45,829 nucleotides of DNA, taken from CTSOIL-112 sp049291875. GTDB lineage: Bacteria; Pseudomonadota; Gammaproteobacteria; Burkholderiales; Burkholderiaceae. Made by a program: the position numbers and the translations under genes. This document shows, piece after piece, positions 8,346 to 16,159 of the stretch (position 1 is its first letter; every line of letters begins with the position of its first letter). The stretch is taken from NCBI GenBank assembly GCA_049291875.1, contig JBATQE010000016.1, forward strand, positions 1 to 45,829. The letters run 5' to 3'. Below the pieces are notes generated by a model. It ran no database searches. It was not told where the DNA came from and worked only from the letters and a program-made list of their open reading frames with translations.

Positions 8346-8369
8346 AGCCCCGATCGTCGGGGCTTTTTT
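8346..8369 (+). terminator. Intrinsic terminator
   Basis: AGCCCCGA (8346-8353) pairs with TCGGGGCT (8357-8364) and is followed by six T. It closes the small unit at 7742-8332 just before the late promoter motif of the capsid block. Confidence 0.9.
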
Positions 8370-8394
8370 AATTGCTCTCGCTATAAAGTCTGTT

Positions 8395-8441
8395 TTACAC
8401 CAATTTCCCCGTGTGTTTTTCTTAACATAAGGTCGTACTCT
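8395..8441 (+). promoter_or_regulatory. Late promoter motif, copy B (capsid block)
   Basis: The 27 bp motif at 8395-8421 differs from copy C at only two positions at its left edge. It is followed after 14 bp by the -10-like TACTCT (8436-8441), a weak match at the same position as in the other copies. It sits directly after a terminator and before the capsid gene, where a late promoter is expected. Confidence 0.6.
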
Positions 8442-8462
8442 GTCAGCATCGAAATCCATACC

Positions 8463-11117
8463 GTGCTGACCATGCAACGCTTTTCTATTCCCCGTTTATT
8501 CCGTTTGTCCGAGCGCACACAGGGCGGTTTCCGCGTGGTGCGTATGCTGTCGTCCGTATTGCCTGAGATGCCGGAAACGGCGGGCAAACAAACGTGGGTA
8601 ACTCTGACCAAAACCGGTACGTTCACCGATCCGCGCTATGGGACGTTTGCGATTACGCTGGATATGCTGCACAACATGGTGCAGCAGTTCAACGCCAAGG
8701 CCGTTGGAACGGATATTTTCCTCGACGTTTCGCACGAGCCGGACAAGGGCGCGGCGGCCACCATCATTAAATTATCAGTTGAGGGTAAACGTCTGCGCGC
8801 ATTGGTCGAGTGGACAAAGTACGGTCTGGAGGCGGTAAAAAACCGTGGCTTTAAATACCTCTCGGCTGAATATCATGAAAACTGGGTCGGTAACGAGGTG
8901 GGGGTGAATGATTACCCGCACGGCGCCGTCCTGCTGGGTGGGGGCTTGACCGTGCGTCCGGTCATCAAGGGCAACGATCCCATAACTCTGTCGAGCGATT
9001 CCGACGGTACGAAAATCCTGTTTGTGCATCCTGATCTGGCGCACATCTTACTTACGGAAGTGAAAAATACCATGAACATTTTGGAAAAATTATTGGCAAG
9101 CATCGGCGCATCTGCATTGAGCGAAGCGGCGAAAACCGAATTTAAAAATCTGGCACAGGCGCAGTTGAAAGACGTGACCGACGAGGCGCAAGCGAAAGCA
9201 TTGGCCGCGGCGATCGAAGCCTCCATGACTGCGGCGGTCAAAGCCTTGGCTGAAAAACCGGCCACGCCTGCACCCCAAACCCCGCCCGCCGTGGTAACTG
9301 CCACAACAACCACTGCTCCAGCACCTGTGGCGACCGAGCCGCGCACCCTGTCGGAAACGCAAGTGGCAGAGATGGTGACTATGCAGTTGGCTCAGGCTAA
9401 GCAAGCGGAAGAGAAGCAAGCAAGCGATTTAAAAGCCAAACAAAAATTGTTGTCCGACACCATTGCCGCTGTGCAGGGCTTGGATGATGAGCTGAAAAAA
9501 GAATTGTCCGATGCGGCTACGCCGTTCATTACTGTGAATAGCACGGATGAACTGGTCAAGGATTTGGCGCAGATGCAGATCAATCAGGGTCATCAGATCA
9601 TGGCCGCGCGTCAGTTGGCAAATATGGGTTATCACGGTACTGCACCGCAAGGCTCACCACACATCGTGGTGGTGAATGACGATGCGAAAACCTTGGCGCA
9701 AATTTACATGGACAACCTTGGTAAAAGCAACTCGGCGCGGGCATTGTATTTGGATCCAAAAGCCACACTGCCTCCATTCTGTCAGCGTATTTTGGCTGAG
9801 TTTGACCGTCAAAATGCCCCGCGTCTGGCGCATGAGCGCAAAACTTTGGCCGGTGGTACGGGCACGATGGACACCAGCAATGCCACGTTGCCGATGGGCT
9901 TTGTGCGTGAGGTATTGCGTCAATCTTTGAGCGATTTGCGCATTTTGGAATTGGTGCAAAACCTGACCGATTTCAGCGCACAGGCAACCACACAAATTCC
10001 GTTTGAACTGCGCGATACCTCGCAGATCGTGAATATGGCGATGGTGGCCGAGGGCAAGCCAATTCCGTTTGCCGGCGTGACGCAGGGCATGGAGCTGGCG
10101 TACATCAATCAGATGAAACTGGCGATGTCGATCACCAACGAGGTGATCCACTTCACCCGCGCGTCGATGATCAACTGGGATGCGATGGGGCGCAATATCG
10201 AATCGAATGCGCGCGTACTGCGTGAATTGATCGCGCTGCGTATTGCCAACGAAATCCAACGGGCGGCCGATAGCTTTGCCTCGGTCGCCGTAGCCAATGA
10301 ATCCTTTGCCGCTCAGTTGACCGGGGCGAAATCTGTGGTCAAAACCACTTATTTCCCAATCGTCGCACCGTATCAGCCACGCGACTTGCAAGGCAATGCG
10401 GTGGGTACGGCCGAAAACTTGATCACTGTTACCCTGAACAGCGCGGTCATTCAGCCATACGATGGGTCGAACAAGCAGGCGACTGGGACGTATTACAAAG
10501 TGACCAGCTACAACACTGGTTTGATTCAGTTCGTCAATCAATTGGGTGTGGCGGTCACGCCGGCCAACACCGGTACCAACACGATCAGCTACTCACGTGC
10601 GACCAATGTGGCGCTGTGGGATTCCGATCCAGCCTCGGGCGTGAAGTACGAAGATCATTTGAATAGTCTGTTGCGTGCGATCGGCAAAGCCAAAGCCATG
10701 ATGAAATCGACCCGTTACAGTACGCCGGATTATCTGCTGATGTCGTCGGTGTTGAACGATGAAGTGAGTAATGCCACTCAGTTCATTACCTCGCTCAAGC
10801 GCGACGGCAGTGACACCACCGGCGGCGGTGATTTGGGTATGGTGAAAGCCATCCCAGTATTTACCACCGATGTGCCAGGCGCGGCCTTGGGTGATGATCG
10901 CATTATTCTGGGTCAGCGCGGCGTGACGGCCTACACGGTCGCCAAACCGTATGCGCTGGGTGAAATGATCGAGTTGATCGATCCGAATACCGGCGCACCG
11001 ATTGGTAAGAAAGTGGCCTACGGCGAAGAGTACAACTCGATTTATACGCCGAAAGCGGTGCGCGATCGTGCGACCTCCATCATCAAATACAGCTCATCCG
11101 CACGTGCGGCGATCTGA
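8463..11117 (+). CDS. Head maturation protease-scaffold-major capsid protein fusion (Mu I-like plus capsid)
   Basis: 884 residues in one frame, about twice the size of a capsid protein. Residues ~40-200 resemble the Mu I protease (GTFTDPRYGTFAITLDMLHN; FLDVSHEPDKGAA; KNRGFKYLSAEYHENW). Residues ~204-400 look like a scaffold: charged, alanine-rich and helical, with a proline/threonine linker. Residues ~410-884 look like a major capsid protein (FVREVLRQSLSDLRILELVQ; ANEIQRAADSF; VLGQRGVTAYTVAKPYALGE). In Mu these are separate genes, so this is probably a self-cleaving polyprotein. The start is uncertain: GTG 8463 or ATG 8472. An internal ATG at 9072 (residue 204), preceded by GGAAG, may start a scaffold-capsid form. 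Promoter motif B lies just upstream. Confidence 0.85.
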   Translation: MLTMQRFSIPRLFRLSERTQGGFRVVRMLSSVLPEMPETAGKQTWVTLTKTGTFTDPRYGTFAITLDMLHNMVQQFNAKAVGTDIFLDVSHEPDKGAAATIIKLSVEGKRLRALVEWTKYGLEAVKNRGFKYLSAEYHENWVGNEVGVNDYPHGAVLLGGGLTVRPVIKGNDPITLSSDSDGTKILFVHPDLAHILLTEVKNTMNILEKLLASIGASALSEAAKTEFKNLAQAQLKDVTDEAQAKALAAAIEASMTAAVKALAEKPATPAPQTPPAVVTATTTTAPAPVATEPRTLSETQVAEMVTMQLAQAKQAEEKQASDLKAKQKLLSDTIAAVQGLDDELKKELSDAATPFITVNSTDELVKDLAQMQINQGHQIMAARQLANMGYHGTAPQGSPHIVVVNDDAKTLAQIYMDNLGKSNSARALYLDPKATLPPFCQRILAEFDRQNAPRLAHERKTLAGGTGTMDTSNATLPMGFVREVLRQSLSDLRILELVQNLTDFSAQATTQIPFELRDTSQIVNMAMVAEGKPIPFAGVTQGMELAYINQMKLAMSITNEVIHFTRASMINWDAMGRNIESNARVLRELIALRIANEIQRAADSFASVAVANESFAAQLTGAKSVVKTTYFPIVAPYQPRDLQGNAVGTAENLITVTLNSAVIQPYDGSNKQATGTYYKVTSYNTGLIQFVNQLGVAVTPANTGTNTISYSRATNVALWDSDPASGVKYEDHLNSLLRAIGKAKAMMKSTRYSTPDYLLMSSVLNDEVSNATQFITSLKRDGSDTTGGGDLGMVKAIPVFTTDVPGAALGDDRIILGQRGVTAYTVAKPYALGEMIELIDPNTGAPIGKKVAYGEEYNSIYTPKAVRDRATSIIKYSSSARAAI

Positions 11118-11131
11118 TGATCGAATGAGTG

Positions 11132-11156
11132 ACAGAGGGGCAGGCTGTCCCTCTGT
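11132..11156 (+). other. Intergenic hairpin after the capsid gene
   Basis: ACAGAGGG (11132-11139) pairs with CCCTCTGT (11149-11156). There is no T-run, so it is more likely an mRNA-stabilising or attenuating structure than a full terminator. Its position just after the capsid frame would let capsid message outnumber that of the connector genes. Confidence 0.5.
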
Positions 11157-11203
11157 TCAAATGCTTTGACCACAAACCCACGTCAACCAAGGATTGAAAC
11201 AAA

Positions 11204-11701
11204 ATGAAAATCGCTTACCAAAACACCAGTGATCACCCCCAGTATGTGGCCGGTCAACTGGTTCAACCGAATGAAACGATCTGGCTGTCCCCTGCGGACC
11301 ATCCCGATCATCGAGTCACTGGCGTGGATCCGGCACAGCCCGCCCCACAGCACATTGTCGATGTGTTGTTGGGCGGTGCTGAATCGGATTTGATGGCCGC
11401 ACTACCGTCCTTGTGTGACGAGGATTTAGACGATTTGGGCAGTCGCGAGCAAGACGGTGCCGCACGTAAAGCTGTGCTTGGTGAAATCGCACAAATTAAG
11501 CTGAACCGAGCCAACGCGCAACATGGTGGTAGCAGTGCGGCGTTTGACATCAATGCCAAGGCCGAAGATTTAATTGCCACGATGGTTGACCTAAGCGATG
11601 CGGATTTGCAAGCCTTGCACGACGCGGAAAGCCTCGGCAAAAAGCGTAAAACCGTGCTGGATGCGGTACTGGCCGAACAAGCCAAACGCAAAACGGCGTA
11701 A
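11204..11701 (+). CDS. Small head-region protein with an internal duplication (possibly Mu gp35-like)
   Basis: 165 residues. Two related segments lie 60 residues apart: 62-98 (DLMAALPSLCDEDLDDLGSR...) and 122-158 (DLIATMVDLSDADLQALHDA...). Each has a DL-rich helix followed by a basic helix ending in VL-x-(E/A)-(I/V). This looks like an internal duplication of a small helical domain. Its position after the capsid and before the connector matches the Mu-family gp35 slot. The N-terminus also carries SPADHPDHRVTG, which resembles a CDHPDHRVKG segment in the baseplate spike at 20821. Function is unknown. Confidence 0.6.
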   Translation: MKIAYQNTSDHPQYVAGQLVQPNETIWLSPADHPDHRVTGVDPAQPAPQHIVDVLLGGAESDLMAALPSLCDEDLDDLGSREQDGAARKAVLGEIAQIKLNRANAQHGGSSAAFDINAKAEDLIATMVDLSDADLQALHDAESLGKKRKTVLDAVLAEQAKRKTA

Positions 11702-11723
11702 TTAAGCCTACGAGCCTGCGATC

Positions 11724-12341
11724 ATGAACCGCCCCGATCTACTCAAAGCCTACTCGGAAAGCCTGCTGGACAGTCAGCGGGCGTTTAAGGCTGAGGATTT
11801 TGAGCGGCACATGGACACCGCACTGCGCGAATTGGCGCAGTTTCGTCCCCGTCGCGTGTTGGCCGAGCTGAATGTGCTACCGATGCAGAGGGAGTACGAA
11901 TGCCCGGTGGATTTGGTTCAGGTATTGGCCACTCATTATGGACGCGCGGAGAAAACGCAACGTCAGCCGTGGGATGCTGGTTATCCGACACAACGATTGC
12001 CGGATGTGACGGTGCAATATCGAGCGGATGGCTCGCGCTATTTGCAGGTGTTCCCCGCGCCGAGTTATCAATTGCTGGCGCAGATCGGCGCTGTGGTGGG
12101 CTATGAGTACAGTGCGGCGCATGTGGTGACAGATACTTATAGCTCGCTCACGCCGGTACTGGTGCAATTGACCATTTTGCGGGCGCAGGCCGAGGCCATG
12201 CGCGAATTGGCAATGCGCAACAGCACGGAGCCGACCCAATTGCGTGATGGTCTGACCAACACGGCGGCCAATGGGACACCATCGCATCTGTATACCCTAC
12301 TGATGTCCGAATTTAACGAGCGGGTGAGGCTGATATGTTGA
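11724..12341 (+). CDS. Probable head-tail connector / head completion protein
   Basis: 205 residues. Helical N-terminus (residues ~1-45), then a beta-rich middle (EYECPVDLVQVLATHYG; VTVQYRADGSRYLQVFPAPS) and a C-terminal helix. The order capsid, small protein, this gene, HK97-gp10-like protein, tail terminator is standard for neck adaptors, which sit between portal and tail. It overlaps the next gene by 7 bp, consistent with coupled translation. The call is by context; no diagnostic motif is seen. Confidence 0.6.
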   Translation: MNRPDLLKAYSESLLDSQRAFKAEDFERHMDTALRELAQFRPRRVLAELNVLPMQREYECPVDLVQVLATHYGRAEKTQRQPWDAGYPTQRLPDVTVQYRADGSRYLQVFPAPSYQLLAQIGAVVGYEYSAAHVVTDTYSSLTPVLVQLTILRAQAEAMRELAMRNSTEPTQLRDGLTNTAANGTPSHLYTLLMSEFNERVRLIC

Positions 12342-12832
12342 ACATTGAGGTTCACATCGATGATGTCGGCGTTAAAGCGGCATTTGACCGTGCCCCGCAG
12401 GTCATGACCCGCACGCTCAATCGCTATTTGAATCGCGCCGCGACGGAGATGGTGCGGGCGGAACAGGACGAGGTGCGGGCGAATGATTCGATTTTTCGAT
12501 CAACTTTGGTGCAGTCGTTTCATCACACCACGCCGATTGAGTTTGTGCGTGAGGTGCGCAGTGGTGTGAACTACGCGGGCTATGTCAATGACGGTACCCG
12601 ACCGGGCGGTGCCCCGCCCTTGCGTGAGGCAAAAGAGTGGTTGCGTATCCGTAAAAACGTACCATCCGATGAGCTGGAATTTCGTGCGCGTCGTTTACGC
12701 AAACACATTGCCGAGAACGGAACCAAGGCGACGAATTTCAACGAGCACGTCGTGGATAAAAAGGAATCGCGCTTGCACGCCTTAATCCGTGAAGGTGTGG
12801 GCGTCGGCATTATGGCGACCTTTGGACGATAG
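12335..12832 (+). CDS. HK97 gp10-like tail completion / virion morphogenesis protein
   Basis: 165 residues. The start LNIEVHIDDVGVKAAFDRAP, the helix TRTLNRYLNRAATEMVRAEQ and the later YAGYVNDGTRPGGAPPL follow the pattern of gp10-like and minor-tail Z-like neck proteins: helical start, then a Y-x-x-(Y/F)-V-x-x-GT loop. These join the finished tail to the head. The gene lies between the connector and the probable tail terminator, as expected. Confidence 0.7.
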   Translation: MLNIEVHIDDVGVKAAFDRAPQVMTRTLNRYLNRAATEMVRAEQDEVRANDSIFRSTLVQSFHHTTPIEFVREVRSGVNYAGYVNDGTRPGGAPPLREAKEWLRIRKNVPSDELEFRARRLRKHIAENGTKATNFNEHVVDKKESRLHALIREGVGVGIMATFGR

Positions 12833-12843
12833 GACGATCAACG

Positions 12844-13434
12844 ATGCAAAGTGTGCATACCGTATTAACCCAATTGCGCAGTCGTATGGCGCAGGCATTA
12901 CCGAATCGGGTGGTGACTACTGATTACGTGGATTTCGCACAGCGTCGGCGCGATGAGCTGCTCAAAGGGGTGATCAGCGTGCTGCTGACCGATGTGAAGC
13001 CGCACGGCGATTGGACGTGCATGGCCGATGTGACGGTGGTGGGGCAGATCGAAGTACAGACCCGCGACGGTCATCCGTCCGACGGTGAGCTGGCCGAGCA
13101 GATTTTAGCGGGTGAAATTCGTGCCTTTTTGCGCAACCCGGGGGGTGCTATTCCGCGCGTTGATGTATCGAATATTGGCTATTCGGCGCAACGTGAGCAT
13201 CCGTACCACTGGTGCGCATTTCGCTGTGGCGTCGGTCTGATTGATGAGTCCGGCGAGGGGTTACAGGATGGTCAGTTGTACCCGACGTGGGTCAATCCGC
13301 AGGTGCTGGCCGGTATGACGGTCAATATTGACATTGATCCGCACGAGACCCGAGCACAGCACGATGCGTGGCTGGCTGGGAATGAAACCCCGAATCCCCC
13401 TGATCTTAAATTAACCGTGGAGCTAAACAAATGA
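12844..13434 (+). CDS. Probable tail terminator protein (Mu gp37-like position)
   Basis: 196 residues. The first 25 form a helix (VHTVLTQLRSRMAQALPNRV), followed by alternating strands (GVISVLLTDVKP, ADVTVVGQIEVQTR), then a helix with GELAEQILAGEIRAFLR. This alpha/beta layout and the slot directly before the sheath gene match the ring-forming tail terminator or tail completion proteins of myophages. It overlaps the following small gene by 4 bp. No sequence motif decides between close alternatives. Confidence 0.6.
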   Translation: MQSVHTVLTQLRSRMAQALPNRVVTTDYVDFAQRRRDELLKGVISVLLTDVKPHGDWTCMADVTVVGQIEVQTRDGHPSDGELAEQILAGEIRAFLRNPGGAIPRVDVSNIGYSAQREHPYHWCAFRCGVGLIDESGEGLQDGQLYPTWVNPQVLAGMTVNIDIDPHETRAQHDAWLAGNETPNPPDLKLTVELNK

Positions 13435-13625
13435 CACAAATGAACACCATCCAAGTCGTACCCGTGACCGGCAAACTGGTTCGTAAAGAGGACGGTACCG
13501 GCTTTATCGCCGAGCAAGGCGAAACCGTCCCAGAAAGCATTTATTACCTGCGTCGTATTGACGATGGTGATTTGCAGGTCATCGCTGAACCTGCAAAAAA
13601 AGGCAAAGAAACAGACGGCCAGTAA
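13431..13625 (+). CDS. DUF2635-like protein (Mu gp38 family)
   Basis: 64 residues. The pattern V-x-P-V-T-G-K-L-V-R, then GET-VP-ES-x-YY-L-RR-x-DDGD-L matches DUF2635 proteins, which in Mu-like phages are encoded directly before the sheath. Their exact job is unknown. The start may be 13431 (overlapping the previous stop) or the second ATG at 13440. Confidence 0.75.
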   Translation: MTQMNTIQVVPVTGKLVRKEDGTGFIAEQGETVPESIYYLRRIDDGDLQVIAEPAKKGKETDGQ

Positions 13626-13667
13626 CCCCCCTGTTTTTATCAATCAACGTAACAAAGGAGTCACCCT

Positions 13668-15149
13668 ATGGGCGCACCTGACAATATGGTTTTTATGGGC
13701 ATCCCGATCGGCATGACCGGCGGTGTATTTTTGGAAATCAACCCCGTTCCCAGCGATGCTCTGCCGGATATGGATCGTAAATTTTTGCTGATCGGGCAAA
13801 AATTAAGCACGGGCACCGATGCGGCGCTCTCCCCCGTGCGTGTGAGCAATGCTGAGGATGCGGCCTTGCGTTATGGTCGTGAATCGGTACTGCATCGCAT
13901 GATGATGTATGTCGATCAAGCGAAAGCCATGTACGGCACGATTGACGTATGGGCAATGGCGCTCGATGACAATGCCGCCGGTACAGCGGCGACGGGCACG
14001 CTGGTGTATACCGGCACCGCAACCGAGGCACGATCTATGCCCCTGTGGGTCGGTGGTAATTATATGACCGTGGGTGTGGCCTACGGTGATACGGCGGCGC
14101 AAGTGGCGACCAAGGTGGCGGCCGCGATCAATGCCGATACCAATTTGCCCGTGACCGCCACCGCCGCGACCAGCACGGTCACGGTGACCTCCCGCCACAA
14201 AGGCGAAATCGGTAACGGTTTGGAATTGGCCGCCGTTTACTACACCGACGATCGTTTACCATCCGGGATTACGCTGATGGCGAACAACCTGTCCGGCGGT
14301 ACGGGTAATCCAACGGTTTCAGCCGCGATTGCGGCGATTGCCGGTGAGCCGTTTTACTCGATCGTTGTACCGTATACCGATAGCGCGAATTTGACGGCTC
14401 TGGAGGCGGAGATGGCGGTGCGTTTCGGTGGTATGCAGATGATGACGGGCCATGTATTCAATGCCAAAGACGATACGATGGCCGGCCTGACCACATGGGG
14501 TGCGCTACGTAACAGCGCCAATAGTACCACTTGGGGGCTGAAAGGCTGTCCGACGTGGCACGCCGAGCGCATTGCGGGATTTGCGGCGGTGTGCGAAGCC
14601 AGCGGCGCGCAACATCCGGCGATGCCATTGCGCAATTTGGAAATCCCCGGTGTACTCGCGCCCCGCATCAAAGATCGTTTTAGCCGCGATGAGCGTGAAA
14701 TGTTGCTCAAAGACGGGATTTCATCCACATGGTCCACGCGCGACAATAAGGTGTATTTGGAGCGTGTGATTACCAACTACCAGAAAAATCCACAAGGCAT
14801 TGACGATCAGTCTTTGTTGCGTCTGGAGTCGAAATGGCAGGTGGATTACTATCGCTATGCACACAAAGTGGATGTGGCTTTGCGCCACCCACGCGCGATC
14901 TTGGTCGATGACGATGCGAACATCTCCCCAGATTTGCCACACGTCAAGCCGAAGATTCTGGCCGCTGAAGCGTATGCGCTCGATCTGAAATTGGAGTATG
15001 CCGGCATCATCGAAGGGGTCAAAGCCAATAAGGACAAATACCGCTTCATGCGCAGTATGGTGGACAAGGACCGCGTGAATGCTGTTTTGCCGCCGAATTT
15101 GGCCAATCAATTCGTCACCTTCGCGGCTTCCGTTCAATTTCAACTGTAA
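13668..15149 (+). CDS. Tail sheath protein (Mu gpL-like)
   Basis: 493 residues, the usual sheath length. The sheath is the contractile outer tube of the tail. The N-terminus (FLEINPVPSDALPDMDRKFLLIGQKL), a glycine/alanine/threonine-rich central domain (about 100-210) and the C-terminal domain (LVDDDANISPDLPHVKPKIL...; KDRVNAVLPPNLANQF) fit the Mu L family. A strong AAAGGAG lies 8 bases upstream. The next gene is the tube, 12 bp away, the normal pairing for a contractile tail. Confidence 0.85.
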   Translation: MGAPDNMVFMGIPIGMTGGVFLEINPVPSDALPDMDRKFLLIGQKLSTGTDAALSPVRVSNAEDAALRYGRESVLHRMMMYVDQAKAMYGTIDVWAMALDDNAAGTAATGTLVYTGTATEARSMPLWVGGNYMTVGVAYGDTAAQVATKVAAAINADTNLPVTATAATSTVTVTSRHKGEIGNGLELAAVYYTDDRLPSGITLMANNLSGGTGNPTVSAAIAAIAGEPFYSIVVPYTDSANLTALEAEMAVRFGGMQMMTGHVFNAKDDTMAGLTTWGALRNSANSTTWGLKGCPTWHAERIAGFAAVCEASGAQHPAMPLRNLEIPGVLAPRIKDRFSRDEREMLLKDGISSTWSTRDNKVYLERVITNYQKNPQGIDDQSLLRLESKWQVDYYRYAHKVDVALRHPRAILVDDDANISPDLPHVKPKILAAEAYALDLKLEYAGIIEGVKANKDKYRFMRSMVDKDRVNAVLPPNLANQFVTFAASVQFQL

Positions 15150-15160
15150 AGGAATTTATC

Positions 15161-15511
15161 ATGGCACTAACAGGATTGTCGTACATCAATATCAAGGGTG
15201 GGCGTGTACGCAGTGAAAAGGGCGCAACGCTCGAAGTGGGCGGAAAAGTCGGTAAATCAGCGCTCAGTACCACGGGTTTTGAGGGCACCTTCACCGATGA
15301 GATTAAACCCGGCAAGGTTTCGTTCTCGGTCATTCATACCGACAAGGATGATTTGACGACCTATCAAAATTTACGCGACGAACCCGTGACCTTTGAAACC
15401 GACTCGGGTCAAACCTATTTAATCAACCGCGCCGGTACAGTGGGTGAGGTGAAACTCAAGGGCAATACCTTTGATGTTGAAATGGAAGGCGACCCCGCAG
15501 AATTGTTGTAA
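15161..15511 (+). CDS. Tail tube protein (Mu gpM-like)
   Basis: 116 residues, matching the Mu M family in length. Typical elements are GGRVRSEKGATLEVGGK near the start, GFEGTFTDEIKPGKVSFSVI in the middle, and a strand-rich end with TYLINRAGTVGEVKLKG. Rings of this protein build the inner tube through which DNA passes. It follows the sheath directly and ends before an intrinsic terminator, so sheath and tube may be produced at high level as one transcript. Confidence 0.88.
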   Translation: MALTGLSYINIKGGRVRSEKGATLEVGGKVGKSALSTTGFEGTFTDEIKPGKVSFSVIHTDKDDLTTYQNLRDEPVTFETDSGQTYLINRAGTVGEVKLKGNTFDVEMEGDPAELL

Positions 15512-15551
15512 CACGGAGCATGTTGACTCCCCTGGGTTGGATAAACCCTTT

Positions 15552-15576
15552 GCCCCGCTATGTGCGGGGCTTTTTT
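15552..15576 (+). terminator. Intrinsic terminator after sheath-tube
   Basis: GCCCCGC (15552-15558) pairs with GCGGGGC (15564-15570), followed by six T. It separates the capsid-sheath-tube unit from the tail-chaperone unit, which has its own late promoter motif 36 bp further on. Confidence 0.9.
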
Positions 15577-15611
15577 GCATCCAAAAACCCTCGTGTGAAA
15601 ACCACGCGAGA

Positions 15612-15658
15612 TTACACCAATTTCCCCGTGTGTTTTTCAGTGCGCGGGTCAGTAGGAT
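15612..15658 (+). promoter_or_regulatory. Late promoter motif, copy C (tail chaperone block)
   Basis: The 27 bp motif at 15612-15638 shares nearly every base with copy B and is followed after exactly 14 bp by TAGGAT (15653-15658), four of six matches to a -10 box. It lies between a terminator and the tail-chaperone gene, in a gap with no other use. Confidence 0.6.
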
Positions 15659-15698
15659 GGGCTTGTCGTGAACCACTTTAACTTTCATGGAGCCTCAG

Positions 15699-16028
15699 AT
15701 GAGCAACGCCGAACAAAACTTCGTCACTCAAAAAATCACTTTGCCGATCGGCCTCAAAATCAAAGATAAGTTGTATCAAAACATAACCATCCGCGAAGAG
15801 TTTGTCGAGGACATGGAAAAGGTCGAGCGTGATGATGGGATTCCTGCCTATATGACCATCAATTTTCGCAAGCATTTATATGCGCGCTGCATCGTCAAAA
15901 TCGATGGTTTTGATGGTTTTGTCACCCCGTCGATGCTCAGTACGCTCAAACGCCGGGATTGGAATTACTTGACCGATCAGTTTGATAAGTTGAGCGCGGA
16001 GGGAAAGCCCGAATCAAAAGCCGAATAG
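15699..16028 (+). CDS. Tail assembly chaperone (P2 E / Mu gp41 family), unshifted form
   Basis: 109 residues from ATG 15699, which has GGAG 6 bases upstream; the ATG at 15687 lacks such a site. ITLPIGLKIKDKLYQNITIRE and FRKHLYARCIVKIDGFDGFVTPSMLSTL match the E/41/14 chaperone family, which coats the tape measure protein during tail assembly and is absent from the mature virion. Near the end the frame contains GGGAAAG (16001-16007), at which ribosomes can slip to give the longer product listed separately. Confidence 0.85.
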   Translation: MSNAEQNFVTQKITLPIGLKIKDKLYQNITIREEFVEDMEKVERDDGIPAYMTINFRKHLYARCIVKIDGFDGFVTPSMLSTLKRRDWNYLTDQFDKLSAEGKPESKAE

Positions 16029-16159
16029 GCTTCTGGCAGGGCGTATTGCTGTTGGCCCTGCGCACCGGTTGGTCCGAAGCGGACATCCTGAAATTACCTA
16101 CCCATCGTTTTGATTTTTATCAAGAACAACTCACCCAAGAATCTGAAACCTCATCATGA
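15699..16159 (+). CDS. Tail assembly chaperone, -1 frameshift fusion product
   Basis: At GGGAAAG (16001-16007) the zero-frame codons are GGA AAG. A -1 slip re-pairs both tRNAs on GGG AAA and continues at 16007 in a frame open to the TGA at 16157-16159. The product is about 153 residues and gains an extension with GFWQGVLLLALRTGWSEADI, which resembles the E' / gp42-type partner. GGGAAAG is also the lambda G-GT slippery heptamer, and the -1 direction is that of P2 E+E' and lambda. The new frame ends inside the tape-measure start (ATGA), as in related phages. A join is implied: 15699-16007 then 16007-16159. Confidence 0.8.

Noticed and set aside
9654..10541. 295-codon minus-strand frame
   Set aside because: Lies wholly within the capsid domain; histidine/arginine-rich composition is typical of an antisense shadow.
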